Shown: positions 9,321-17,926, counted from the first letter of the stretch. The stretch is DNA of 28,570 bases from JANWXD01 sp037446115 (GCA_037446115.1 JBBIJF010000043.1:1-28570); one strand, 5' to 3'. The notes: generated by a model from the letters alone, not told the origin. Translations and numbers: made by a program.

Positions 9321-11753
9321 GTGAAGACGGGAGTGCCAGTGGCGTTGCTTTTCTGGGTCTGCGCCGCGGCATCGTGCAGCTCCCCCAAAAATATCTCGCG
9401 CGATCCGGCACCGGACCGGATCAACCAGTTACGGCGGCAAGCAAGCTCTCTGGCGGCGCAAATGCAATACCATCAAGCAGCGGAACTTTTCGAAGCCGCC
9501 TATCGGGAGGCCAGGAGGGCGGGGGACGCGCGCACGGCTATCCGGCTTCTGATGAACGTAGGCAACTGCCGCTTCGCCTCTTTCCGGTATCTTGACGCCA
9601 TCCAGATCTATACTGAGGCGCGCCGCCAAGCCTTGCAGATCGGGGACGCGGGCGTGGCAGCGGCACTCTCCGGCAACATCTCCTCTCTTTATTTGCAGCT
9701 TGGGGACACGGGCTCGGCAGCAGCGGCACTGGAGGAAGCGCTTGAGACGGTTCCCGCCGACAGCCCCTACCGCGCGAAGCTGTACTTACAGGGCGCGGTC
9801 GTGCGAGCGCGGCGGGGCGAGAACGCGGCGGCAGCGGAACTGTTCGGGCGCGCGCTTGATGAAAGCGAGGACGCGGAAGCCGGCCAGGCTGCGGCCACGA
9901 AGGCCGAAGCATGGGAGCAGCTTGGGTACATGCTGCTGGGGCAGGGCCGGTACGAGGAGGCGGAGCGAGCGCTCACGGAGGCTTTCCGGCTCCGGAGGCT
10001 GTTCCGGCTGCCGGAGTTGCAGTACTCGTACTACACTTTGGGGGTTCTGCGTCTCCGGCAGGGGCGTCCCGCCGAGGCGCTGCGATTCTTCGATGAAGCG
10101 CTGGCGCAAACGGAGCGCACTCCCGGCGCTCTTCCTCGCTGGAGGCTTTGGTTTCAGCGCGGGCTGGCGCTGGAAGCTTTGGGGCGGAGTTCCGAGGCGC
10201 GGGCGGAATTCGAGGCGGCGCTCGAAGCTGCCCGCCGCTGGCGGCTGGAGCTTCTGCCGACGGACTCGGCCCGAATCGGCGCCGAAGGAGAGCTGCACGA
10301 CCTCCACACAGCCTACGTGAGGGCCCTGGCGCGTGAGTATTTCCGTACCAAGCGGGCTGATCTGGCAGTCAGGGCGTTTGAAACCGCCGAAGAGAACCGA
10401 GCCGCCAGCCTGCGGGCGTTGCTGAACAGCGCGGCGGACTGGCAGCGCCGCCTGCCTCCAAGCTATTGGGAGCAACTGGCGCAGGTGCGCCAGCTCGAGA
10501 CGGCGCTGGCTTGCCGGGACACGGACGAGGTGCGGCGGCGGCTGGCGGGAGCGCTCTACCGGCTCACGGAAATGGAAGCCGCCTCGGGTGGAGACCTCGC
10601 TCCGGGCGGCCGGGCGGCGGCGAGCGACGTTCGCGCGGTGCAGCGACGGCTCGGCCCGCAGGATGCGTTACTGAGCTTTCAACTGGGCCAACCGCACTCC
10701 TACCTTTGGATCCTTACGCGCGACCTTTTTGAAATGCGGCGGCTGGGACCGGGTCAGGATCTGGAGGAGCGCGGCCGCCGGTTTGCGGAGGCCGTGCGCG
10801 CGGCTCAACCCGCCGGGGAACTGGGGGCCTCGGTTTACGCTTCGCTGTTCGGGAGCCTGCCGCGGGAGGTCGAGCGCAAGTCGCGGTGGATCTTGACGCT
10901 GGACGGGAAACTCTACGATGTACCGCTTGCCGCTCTGGTGACCGGGTTCGCCTCCGGGGGGCCGGTGTATCTGGTGGAACGGCACGTGATCTCTCTGGCG
11001 CCGGCCGCCTCTTTGTTTGAGGGGGTACGTTCGGGCCAAGGCGGCCCGGGGCGGTTCGTGGGCTTCGGCGATGGGATCTACAACCGCGCCGATCCCCGCG
11101 GGCGGAACGGGCGGCGGCATGAATTTGGCTGGAGTTTATGGCCGCGCCTGGCGGCCGCGACAGCGCCGGAGCCCGGGCTCGAACTGCCGCGACTGGTGGG
11201 CAGCCGTCGCGAACTGGAAAACTGCGCCCGGGTTTGGCGAGCCGGGGGCGGCGAAGCGGTACTGCTGGACGGGGCGGGGGCAACGCGGGAGGCGCTGGCG
11301 GACCAGTTGCGGCGCGTGCCGGAAGTACTGCACCTGGCCACACACACGATCGAGAGCAGGTACCCGCATCAACGGGCTCATCTTTTCCTGGGTCTGCGTC
11401 CGAGCGGGGAAGCGGATTTGCTGACGCCCGGCGAAATTGGCCGGATGGGTCTTCACGCGCGCCTGGTGGTGTTGAGCGGGTGCGGCTCCGGGCGTGCGGC
11501 GGTGTTTCCCTCCACGGGTTTGATGGGCCTGGCCCGGGCCTGGTTGAGCGCGGGTGCCGGGGCCGTGCTGGCGACGCTGTGGCCCACGCCGGATGAGACC
11601 GGAGAATTCTTTGCCGCCTTTTACCGCCGCTTTCAGAGCGGCAGCAGTCCGGGGGAAGCGTTGCGGGAGGCTCAGCTGGCGGCGCTGCACTCCGGCACAT
11701 GGCGGGCGCGCCCCGGTTATTGGGCGGCGTACTTTGTCGTGGGCAAGGAGTAA
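9321..11753 (+). CDS. TPR-CHAT domain lipoprotein (caspase-like peptidase)
   Basis: An 810-residue protein with tetratricopeptide repeats followed by a CHAT domain, the caspase-HetF-associated peptidase fold. The N-terminus ends LFWVCAAASCSS, a lipoprotein-like signal with C19 as candidate anchor. TPR-like helix pairs (AAELFEAAYREA, AIQIYTEARRQA, EEAERALTEAF, EALRFFDEAL) run from about residue 48 to 300. The CHAT domain covers about 440-810. Its catalytic dyad is intact: H675 in VLHLATHT and C721 in VVLSGCGSG. It ends with the typical YWAAYFVVG. The GTG start at 9321 gives the signal peptide directly, but no strong ribosome-binding site is visible. The stop lies 6 nt before a sigma-factor gene, so the two are probably co-transcribed and functionally linked. 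Target protein is unknown. Confidence 0.9.
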   Translation: MKTGVPVALLFWVCAAASCSSPKNISRDPAPDRINQLRRQASSLAAQMQYHQAAELFEAAYREARRAGDARTAIRLLMNVGNCRFASFRYLDAIQIYTEARRQALQIGDAGVAAALSGNISSLYLQLGDTGSAAAALEEALETVPADSPYRAKLYLQGAVVRARRGENAAAAELFGRALDESEDAEAGQAAATKAEAWEQLGYMLLGQGRYEEAERALTEAFRLRRLFRLPELQYSYYTLGVLRLRQGRPAEALRFFDEALAQTERTPGALPRWRLWFQRGLALEALGRSSEARAEFEAALEAARRWRLELLPTDSARIGAEGELHDLHTAYVRALAREYFRTKRADLAVRAFETAEENRAASLRALLNSAADWQRRLPPSYWEQLAQVRQLETALACRDTDEVRRRLAGALYRLTEMEAASGGDLAPGGRAAASDVRAVQRRLGPQDALLSFQLGQPHSYLWILTRDLFEMRRLGPGQDLEERGRRFAEAVRAAQPAGELGASVYASLFGSLPREVERKSRWILTLDGKLYDVPLAALVTGFASGGPVYLVERHVISLAPAASLFEGVRSGQGGPGRFVGFGDGIYNRADPRGRNGRRHEFGWSLWPRLAAATAPEPGLELPRLVGSRRELENCARVWRAGGGEAVLLDGAGATREALADQLRRVPEVLHLATHTIESRYPHQRAHLFLGLRPSGEADLLTPGEIGRMGLHARLVVLSGCGSGRAAVFPSTGLMGLARAWLSAGAGAVLATLWPTPDETGEFFAAFYRRFQSGSSPGEALREAQLAALHSGTWRARPGYWAAYFVVGKE

Positions 11754-11759
11754 ACGGGC

Positions 11760-12455
11760 ATGCCGGCCTTCTCGGATGCAGCCCGCGCCGCTGCGCGGAA
11801 CCGTCCCGCAGAGAGTAAATCCGCAGAGCGTGTGGACTGGGCCGGGCTGGTGGCTTCGATCCAGGCCGGGGAGGCCGAAGGCATGGAACGCCTGTACCGG
11901 CTGTTCTCGCGCGGGATCCGTTACTATCTCTGCCGGCAGCTCGGTCCGCAGGAGCTGGACGACAAAGTGCACGACACGTTTCTGGTCGTCGTGCAAGCCA
12001 TCCAGCGCGGGGAGTTGCGGGAGCCGGAGCGCCTGATGGGCTTCGTGCGCACGGTGGTGCGGCGCCAGGTGGCAAACTACATCGAAGAGATGGTCCACGC
12101 GCGGCGGGACTTTCAGAATCTGGAGGGGCTGCCGCCGGTGGCCGACGAGCGCCAGACGCCGGAGGAGCTCGCCATGGCCCGGCAGCGCGCGGAGATCATG
12201 GAGGTGGTGCTGCGGAGCGTGTCCCGGCGGGACCGCGAAATCCTCACGCGGTTTTATCTGCTCGGCCAGAGTCAGGAGCAGATCTGCCGGGAGATGAAGC
12301 TGACCGAGACGCAGTTCCGCCTGCTCAAGTCGCGGGCCAAGGCGCGCTTCGGCGAGCTGGGTAAGAAGAAGCTGGCGCGGCGTCCCATGCGGGCGGTGCC
12401 GGGTCTGGCGGGGATTACAGGAACGCGCGCAGCAGGCGGACCTGCACGCCCTTGA
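11760..12455 (+). CDS. ECF-like sigma-70 family RNA polymerase sigma factor
   Basis: A 231-residue sigma-70 family protein with only regions 2 and 4, as in ECF factors. Region 2 spans about 38-105 (ERLYRLFSRGIRYYLCRQLG, then DDKVHDTFLVVVQAI and the promoter-melting part MGFVRTVVRRQVANYIEE). Region 4 spans about 165-222, with the recognition helix-turn-helix QSQEQICREMKLTETQFRLL. An N-terminal tail of about 25 residues and a basic C-terminal tail of about 20 residues are extra. AAGGAG lies 9-10 nt before the ATG. The gene follows the TPR-CHAT gene by 6 nt. No anti-sigma factor is adjacent, which makes the CHAT lipoprotein a candidate regulator. Its 3' end overlaps the convergent response-regulator gene by 41 bp. 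Confidence 0.9.
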   Translation: MPAFSDAARAAARNRPAESKSAERVDWAGLVASIQAGEAEGMERLYRLFSRGIRYYLCRQLGPQELDDKVHDTFLVVVQAIQRGELREPERLMGFVRTVVRRQVANYIEEMVHARRDFQNLEGLPPVADERQTPEELAMARQRAEIMEVVLRSVSRRDREILTRFYLLGQSQEQICREMKLTETQFRLLKSRAKARFGELGKKKLARRPMRAVPGLAGITGTRAAGGPARP

Positions 12456-12894
12456 GGTTGTCGTGGGCCTGATCGAGCTCCGCGATCTTGTCGCGGAGCT
12501 GGCGGAGCAGCTGGGCGCGCTCAATGCCGTTCTGGATCACCAGCAGCAGCTGGGCGTTCTCCCAGGGCTTTTCCAGGTAGTGAAAGAGGCCGACTTCGTT
12601 GATGGCCTGGATGGCGCTCTGTTTGTCGGCGTAGCCGGTGAGCAGAATGCGCGTGGCTTCAGGCTGGAGTTGCTTGGCGCGCGCCAGGAACTGGATGCCG
12701 TTCATTTTCGGCATTACGTAGTCGGCGACGGCGACGTCCACGGGGCGGGTTTCCAGGAAGCGGAGGGCCTGCTCGGCGTCCGTGAAGCCGTGGACTTCGT
12801 AATCCGTTTCGAGTTTCAGGAAGGCCCGGATGCTGGTGAGCACCATCTCTTCGTCGTCCACGATCAGCACGGCGGGCTTGGCGTTAACAGACAC
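12415..12894 (-). CDS. Single-domain response regulator
   Basis: A 159-residue receiver-domain protein. All signature residues are present: acidic pair D13/D14 (LIVDDEE), phospho-acceptor D58 (VADYVMPKMNG), T86 (ILLTGYAD) and K109 (YLEKPW). The receiver ends near residue 125. A coiled-coil-like tail of about 35 residues follows (ERAQLLRQLRDKIAELDQAH), with no DNA-binding or enzymatic domain. Signalling would therefore go through protein contacts. The gene lies 11 nt after the histidine kinase gene and is the last of a four-gene minus-strand unit, so that kinase is its likely phosphodonor. Its 3' end overlaps the convergent sigma-factor gene by 41 bp. Confidence 0.92.
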   Translation of the reverse strand: MSVNAKPAVLIVDDEEMVLTSIRAFLKLETDYEVHGFTDAEQALRFLETRPVDVAVADYVMPKMNGIQFLARAKQLQPEATRILLTGYADKQSAIQAINEVGLFHYLEKPWENAQLLLVIQNGIERAQLLRQLRDKIAELDQAHDNLKGVQVRLLRAFL

Positions 12895-12905
12895 AGTCGA
12901 GCTCC

Positions 12906-13805
12906 TCAGATGGCCGCGGGCGGCGTGCCGCCCTCCTCACTCAGATTAGATTGCCGGTCCGCGTTCTGCGTAGCGGGAAGTTGCACATGAAACGTCGTGC
13001 CGGCGCCGGGGCGGCTCTCAAAATAAATCCGCCCGCCGTGGCGCTCCACGATCTGCCGCGATAAGGCGAGCCCCAGGCCCATACCGGCTCCTATGGGCTT
13101 GGTGGTGAAGCCGGGCGTAAACAGCCGTGGAGCGAGTTCGGGAGGGATGCCTCTGCCGGTGTCGGAGACCTCGACGTGCACGTGGTCGCCGTCCAGCCGG
13201 CTGCGAACGGAGATTTTGCCCGTGCCTTCGATGGCTTCCGCGGCGTTGATCAGCAGGTTCAAGAAAACCTGATAGAGCGACTGCGGGTAGCAGGGGATCT
13301 CGGGGAGCTCTCCGTAGTCGGTTTCCAGGGTGACCCGGGTGCGGAAACTGCAGCGAGCCAGCGCCACCGCTCCGCGGAGGATTTCGTTCAAATCCGCGCG
13401 GTGGAGTTCCGTTTCTTCGACGCGGGCGAAGGTCTTGAGGCCGGGAATGACGGAAGCGATGCGCTCGCAGGCGATCTTGTCCACGGAGGCGAGGGTGCGG
13501 AGGGTGGCCAGAATCTCGCGGGCGCGTTCCACAGCGGGCTCCGGCGGGAATCCGGAAAGCAGCCGCTCCAGCTCATCCAGGGATTTGCGCATGACGTCGT
13601 TGTTGGAGCGGATGGAGCCGATGGGAGTATTCATCTCGTGGGCGATGGCGGCCGCGAGGCGGCCCAGGGAGGCGAGCTTGTAGGATTCGGACAGCTTGCG
13701 ATGGGCCTCTTCCAGTTGCGCGCGCAGGGCAGCCAGTTCGTCGTGTTCCATGGCGGCGCCGGATCCAGCTTCATTATGGCGCAACGCCGCCCCGGGATTC
13801 CTCAT
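12906..13805 (-). CDS. Soluble sensor histidine kinase
   Basis: A 299-residue HisKA/HATPase_c histidine kinase without transmembrane segments or a recognisable input domain. A short coiled coil (about 20-45) leads into the H-box AAAIAHEMNTPIGSI with H56. The N-box is LLINAAEAIEG (N187), G1 is SDTGRGIPPE (D215) and G2 is GAGMGLGLALS (about 239-249), all intact. The ATG at 13805 overlaps the upstream gene's stop codon (ATGA), suggesting coupled translation; ATG 13751, which begins just before the coiled coil, is an alternative and would remove 18 unconserved residues. Being cytosolic and lacking a sensor, it probably takes input from the cNMP-binding-like protein encoded just upstream, and phosphorylates the downstream receiver. 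Confidence 0.92.
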   Translation of the reverse strand: MRNPGAALRHNEAGSGAAMEHDELAALRAQLEEAHRKLSESYKLASLGRLAAAIAHEMNTPIGSIRSNNDVMRKSLDELERLLSGFPPEPAVERAREILATLRTLASVDKIACERIASVIPGLKTFARVEETELHRADLNEILRGAVALARCSFRTRVTLETDYGELPEIPCYPQSLYQVFLNLLINAAEAIEGTGKISVRSRLDGDHVHVEVSDTGRGIPPELAPRLFTPGFTTKPIGAGMGLGLALSRQIVERHGGRIYFESRPGAGTTFHVQLPATQNADRQSNLSEEGGTPPAAI

Positions 13806-14224
13806 CCCTCCACCAGCTGGCGAAAACGTTTGACGAGGGTCGAAAACAAGGCGGCCATGATTTCGACGTTGTCCGAGAGGAGGTCGTAGAAGTCCTCGCG
13901 GCGGATGCACAGCAGCCGGGTGTCTTCCAGGGTGCGGGCCAGGACAGGCATGGGCGCGTCGTCGAACAGAGCCCAGGCTCCCAGCACTTCGTTCTGGCGC
14001 GCGATGTGGAGGGGCGTCTGGTCGCGGCTCAGCTCGACGGCGCCGTCGAGGATCACGTAGAGAGCTTCCTGAGGGGCTTCGGGGGCGATGACGACCCGGC
14101 CGGGGGGCAGGGCGACCTCCTGGGCGATGGAGGCGATGCGCAGCAACTGTTCGGGCGAGAGATTGCCGAGCAGCTCGACGCCTTCGAGGGCGATCACTTT
14201 TTCGACGATGTTCAGTTCCGCCAT
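13802..14224 (-). CDS. Cyclic-nucleotide-binding-like (Crp-fold) domain protein
   Basis: A 140-residue stand-alone cNMP-binding-fold protein without an attached DNA-binding domain. The family layout is clear: an N-terminal helix, FxxLSPEQLLRIA-like start (residues 18-32), beta-roll strands with YVILDGAVEL (56-65), the region of the phosphate-binding cassette (80-98), and a C-terminal helix. The cassette is degenerate. The conserved glutamate after FG is alanine (A83) and the arginine that contacts the cyclic phosphate is methionine (M92) in GAWALFDDAPMP. Binding of cAMP or cGMP is therefore doubtful, and it may act as a protein-interaction module. The gene lies 7 nt after the NTT/HEAT gene and overlaps the kinase gene, so it probably links membrane protein and kinase. 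Confidence 0.85.
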   Translation of the reverse strand: MAELNIVEKVIALEGVELLGNLSPEQLLRIASIAQEVALPPGRVVIAPEAPQEALYVILDGAVELSRDQTPLHIARQNEVLGAWALFDDAPMPVLARTLEDTRLLCIRREDFYDLLSDNVEIMAALFSTLVKRFRQLVEG

Positions 14225-14231
14225 GGGGTTC

Positions 14232-16961
14232 TCACGCCAACACGGCCAGGGCGGCGCGGGCTACAGGCGCCACCTCGCCGGAGGAGGAACGCGCCGCCTG
14301 CTCGATGGCCGGCACGAGATGTCGCAGCCGGAGCTCGCCGGCGGCGGCTACGGCGCATGCGGCCAGCCAGGGATCGTTCGAACCGATCAATTCCTGAATC
14401 GCGGACTCGGCCGTGCGCGGCTCGACGCCGAAGATCTGGCGTCCGTGGTCGCTGAGGTGAGCCGGCGAGTCCAGCAAGGGAAGCAACGCCCGTTTCAATT
14501 CCCGATCCAGTACGTTGTCGAGAAACTCCAGCGCCGCCGGGAGGGCCTCGGGGCGGCGGCGCCGGAGGGCGAGGTAAGCGGAATAGATTTCCTGGGGCGG
14601 GTAGCGCAGGCCGAGCAGGCGGAAGAGTCGCTCGACGGTCTGCGTGAGCCGTTCCTCGATGGACCGCGCAAGCAAAGAGACGGCGGTGCGCGGCCGGGCG
14701 GCGGCGCGTAACGGCTGGAGGGCTGCATGCAGTTCGCAATAGTGCCGGGCTTCCTCAAAGATTTGCCGGGTAACGAAGGCGGCGCCGTAGTCGAGATGCG
14801 GCGCCGTTTCCCGGAGGCGGTTCAGGGCTTTGAGGACGGCCATGCGGACGGTCAGTTGACGGGCGGCGATCGAACGCAGCAGTACTTCCACGGAACGCTG
14901 ATCCGGGATCCGGCCCAGCACGCGCGGAATCTGGCGCCGGATGGAGACGGCGATGCTGTCGTCCTCGAGCCAGTCGCCGAGCGTGCCCGCGATGCGAGCC
15001 CCGTAGGCAACCAGCGCGGACAGCGCCGCGGCGCGAAACCGAGGTACAGCCAGGCGGGGAATGATGCGCGGCAGGTGCATGCGGTTCTTGGCCAGGCCTG
15101 CGGCGCGCAGGGCCGCGGAAACCACCTCCGGATCCGGATCCACGAGCAGCCGTTCCAGAATGCCGGCGCCGCTTGAGCCCGCCAGTCCGGCGGCGAAGGC
15201 GGCCAAGCGCCGGCGGGCGGGGTCGGGGCTGGAGCTGTTGTTCAAAATCCAGTCCGCGGGGACGGAGGCGGGGGATTTCTCGGCGAGCACCTCGAGGGCG
15301 GCTTCGACGACAGCGCAGCAGGGGTGCTCCAGTAACCGGGGCGCCGCATCCTCGGGCTGGAGGGCGGTGACGTAAGCCGCAGCGGCGCGGGCTGCGGGTT
15401 CGGCCTGGCCTGCGGGGGAGCCGAGCTCCTTCCACGCCGCTTCGAGCAGTCCCGCGTAGCCGGCGGCGCGCGCCAGTTCGTAGACCCGGGCGCGGAGTTC
15501 CGGAGAAGCCGAAGGGGCCAACCGGTCCCAGAGCGGCCGGCTGTCGTAACCGGGCGCCTCGGCGAGCAGGGACAGGGCGTAAGCCGCCTGGCGGGGAGTT
15601 CCTCCGGCGGCCGTCCGCTCCAGCAGGGCGATGGTGGCCGGATCGCTGAGCACGACGCGGGCGCTTTCGAGATCGAGGCGCCTCAATTCCAGGCGCTTGC
15701 GGACCGTGGCGATATACTCCCGCCTGGCGCGCGCCGCAAGCAGTCCCCACAGCAGGCACAGCGCGATGACCAGCACGGAGATTTGCCGCGGCTGCTGGAT
15801 TCCGGCCCAGCCCAGCGCCACCAGCAGGGCACCGGCCAGACCGCGTCCCGCGCGGTCCACGAAAATGTCCACGAAGGCCTTCGTGCGGTTGCGCAACTCG
15901 ACCGGGAGCGGCATGTAAAGCAGTTCCAATCCGGTGCGGTTGAACGAGTAGCGGGAGGTTTTCTCCGCGAGCCCCGCAAGGGTTGCGGTGACGATGTTGG
16001 GAGCGGCCAGGATTGCGGCGGCCGCGGACGCCATGGCCGCGGGCATGACGGCCAGAGTGCCTCCCACGCCCGCCTTCTCGACCAGCAGCGCCGTGCCGAA
16101 CAGCTGGAGCGCCATGGTGAGGACATTGAGGTAGAGGTTAAAGCCGGCCCAAAAGCTGGTCAGGTCCCGGACGTCGGGGAAGGTCTGTTTGGCCACGTAG
16201 CTGAACTGGAACTCGACGAGCACATCCACGGCCAGCATCAGGGTGATGATGGCCATGATGACCTGCAAGTGGCGGTGGCGGCTGATGGCTCCGAGAATGT
16301 CTTTCAAGTGGAGCTGTGTTTCCTCCCGGCGCGCTCCCCGGGCGGCGCCCAGAGAGACGCCCTTCAGGCCGGCGAGGGCGCGGAAGGGGATCCAGGCGAA
16401 GACGGCCACAGCCGCGCTGGCAAGGAGCAGGTTTCGCGGGCCGAGGGCGCGTGCCGTGAGCTTGGTGAACAGGCTCCCCAGAAATGCACCGAGCACCGCG
16501 GCGAATCCCAGCAGGCCGTAGACACGCTTGGCCTCCCGGGAGTTGAAGACGTTGGAAGCAATCAGCCACGCCTGCGTCACCAGCACGATGGAAAACAGAC
16601 TGACCCAGACGTTGAAGGCGTAGTAGCCCCAGGGGATGTCCCGGCCGAGCAACGCCCAGAAGACGACCAGGGAGGGCGCAGAAACGCCCATCGTCCAGGA
16701 GGCGGCCGCGCGGAGCGAAAGCGCCACCGCCAGCCTGGTGTACAGGTAGGCGAGCAGGCCCCCGGCGACGGCGATGAGCAGAACCAGATAGGGCAGCTTC
16801 TCGATGTCGAAGCGATTGACGAACAGGGCCCGCGAGACGGACTTCACGATGTAGTAGGCAAACAGGATCAGCAACAAATGTAAGGCCATCAGGGCCGTGC
16901 GCAGGCGCTCTCCGGGGCGCACGTCGAAAATTTGCCGCCAAAACCTGAGGAGCGTGCGCAT
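14232..16961 (-). CDS. NTT-like (ATP/ADP translocase) membrane protein fused to HEAT repeats
   Basis: A 909-residue protein in two parts. Residues 1 to about 415 contain about twelve hydrophobic helices similar to the Npt/ADP-ATP translocase and MFS-related transporters (opening with an ILFAYYIVKSVSRALFV-type first helix and a VYGLLGFAAVLGAFLGSLFT helix). Residues from about 430 to the end form a soluble alpha-helical region with HEAT-type repeats, for instance ALRAAGLAKNRMHLPRIIPR and RRQIPRVLGRIPDQRSVEVL. Such fusions occur in free-living bacteria, where nucleotide exchange is unproven. ATG 16961 was chosen; an upstream in-frame TTG (16976) adds five residues. It leads a unit with the cNMP-like, kinase and receiver genes, suggesting a role as sensor or scaffold rather than an energy-parasite transporter. 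That role is inference. Confidence 0.82.
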   Translation of the reverse strand: MRTLLRFWRQIFDVRPGERLRTALMALHLLLILFAYYIVKSVSRALFVNRFDIEKLPYLVLLIAVAGGLLAYLYTRLAVALSLRAAASWTMGVSAPSLVVFWALLGRDIPWGYYAFNVWVSLFSIVLVTQAWLIASNVFNSREAKRVYGLLGFAAVLGAFLGSLFTKLTARALGPRNLLLASAAVAVFAWIPFRALAGLKGVSLGAARGARREETQLHLKDILGAISRHRHLQVIMAIITLMLAVDVLVEFQFSYVAKQTFPDVRDLTSFWAGFNLYLNVLTMALQLFGTALLVEKAGVGGTLAVMPAAMASAAAAILAAPNIVTATLAGLAEKTSRYSFNRTGLELLYMPLPVELRNRTKAFVDIFVDRAGRGLAGALLVALGWAGIQQPRQISVLVIALCLLWGLLAARARREYIATVRKRLELRRLDLESARVVLSDPATIALLERTAAGGTPRQAAYALSLLAEAPGYDSRPLWDRLAPSASPELRARVYELARAAGYAGLLEAAWKELGSPAGQAEPAARAAAAYVTALQPEDAAPRLLEHPCCAVVEAALEVLAEKSPASVPADWILNNSSSPDPARRRLAAFAAGLAGSSGAGILERLLVDPDPEVVSAALRAAGLAKNRMHLPRIIPRLAVPRFRAAALSALVAYGARIAGTLGDWLEDDSIAVSIRRQIPRVLGRIPDQRSVEVLLRSIAARQLTVRMAVLKALNRLRETAPHLDYGAAFVTRQIFEEARHYCELHAALQPLRAAARPRTAVSLLARSIEERLTQTVERLFRLLGLRYPPQEIYSAYLALRRRRPEALPAALEFLDNVLDRELKRALLPLLDSPAHLSDHGRQIFGVEPRTAESAIQELIGSNDPWLAACAVAAAGELRLRHLVPAIEQAARSSSGEVAPVARAALAVLA

Positions 16962-16982
16962 ATGGGGAGCAGACAACAGGAA

Positions 16983-16991
16983 AGCGTAACA
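16983..16991 (-). promoter_or_regulatory. Possible extended -10 promoter of the NTT/HEAT operon
   Basis: Read on the minus strand the sequence is TGTTACGCT, an extended -10 (TGn plus TACGCT), about 22 nt before the ATG at 16961. No -35 box is evident. It lies in the 65-bp divergent region shared with the kinase gene at 17027. Confidence 0.3.
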
Positions 16992-17026
16992 CGTTTGGCG
17001 CTGGCTCCGGCGCTAAGCTAGTAGCG

Positions 17027-17926
17027 ATGCCTGGGCAGATGCTGACGTGGGGGCTGGCGCTTTTATGCGGTGTCCTCGCGGTCGTTGTTTTGGTGACTCA
17101 CCTGAAGGCTCGCCAGGCCCGGCGGGAGGCGATGCGGCGTTTCGACGAGCTGTGCGAGATGCGGGCCCGGGCGGCGGTGACGGAGAGCTCTGCGGCCATG
17201 GCGCGGCTGGTGGCGGCGGTTTCGCATGAGCTCAACAATCCGATCGGGGCGCTCATCAGCGCCGTGGAGACGCTCCTGTTGGTGACGGACCGGCTGTGTG
17301 CGGCTGGGCCTGAGGACCGGCCGCGTCTGGAACAACTGCAGCGCGAAGTCCGCCACTCCGTCGCCTCTTCTCTGGAACGGCTCCGCGCGGTGGTGGCCCG
17401 CATGCAGAAGTTGAGCAACCTCGATAAGACGGAGGTTCAGGAGGCCGACTTAAACGGGCTGTTGACGGATATCGTGGCGCTGCTCGAGCCGGAGGCGCGG
17501 GGGCGCGTGCGCTTCGAGCTGCGCCTGGAGGCGCTGCCGCCGCTGGTATGCCGGCCGCAGCAGCTCGGCGCGGTGTTCTCGCACCTGTTGAGCAATGCGC
17601 TGGAGGCGGTCGAGGGGGAGGGGCGCGTGGTGTTGTCCACCCGCTGCCTGAACGGGCGCATGGAGGTTCGGATCGAGGACAACGGCCGCGGCATTGCTCA
17701 AGAGGACCTGGCGGTGCTGTTCGAACCGGGGTTCCACATGCGGCACGGGCGCGTGGCGACGGGCCACTGGGGGCTGTTCGGGGCGCGGCAGGTCATCCGC
17801 GAGCACGGCGGCGAGCTGGAGGTCCGCAGCGAACCGGGTAAAGGGACGCTGGTGCGGATCGAGCTGCCGTGCGCCGGGAAGCCGGGCGCCTTGCCTCTGG
17901 AAGCCTCACCTCAAGCGGCGTCTTGA
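17027..17926 (+). CDS. Membrane-anchored histidine kinase with altered G2 box
   Basis: A 299-residue histidine kinase. One N-terminal transmembrane helix (about residues 5-24) anchors it, with almost no periplasmic part and no other sensor domain. The H-box is AAVSHELNNPIGAL (H67), the N-box LLSNALEAVEG (N190) and G1 IEDNGRGI (D218). The G2 position reads ATGHWGLFGAR (244-254) instead of the usual GxGLGL, so the ATP lid is unusual and activity may be reduced or altered. No strong ribosome-binding site precedes the ATG. It diverges from the NTT/HEAT-kinase-receiver operon across 65 bp and may feed the same receiver. Its last 134 bp overlap the convergent metallophosphoesterase frame. Confidence 0.88.
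   Translation: MPGQMLTWGLALLCGVLAVVVLVTHLKARQARREAMRRFDELCEMRARAAVTESSAAMARLVAAVSHELNNPIGALISAVETLLLVTDRLCAAGPEDRPRLEQLQREVRHSVASSLERLRAVVARMQKLSNLDKTEVQEADLNGLLTDIVALLEPEARGRVRFELRLEALPPLVCRPQQLGAVFSHLLSNALEAVEGEGRVVLSTRCLNGRMEVRIEDNGRGIAQEDLAVLFEPGFHMRHGRVATGHWGLFGARQVIREHGGELEVRSEPGKGTLVRIELPCAGKPGALPLEASPQAAS

Noticed and set aside
9310..9324. Four-codon ORF (MRRA) whose stop overlaps the CHAT GTG start
   Set aside because: No ribosome-binding site precedes it; too short to support.
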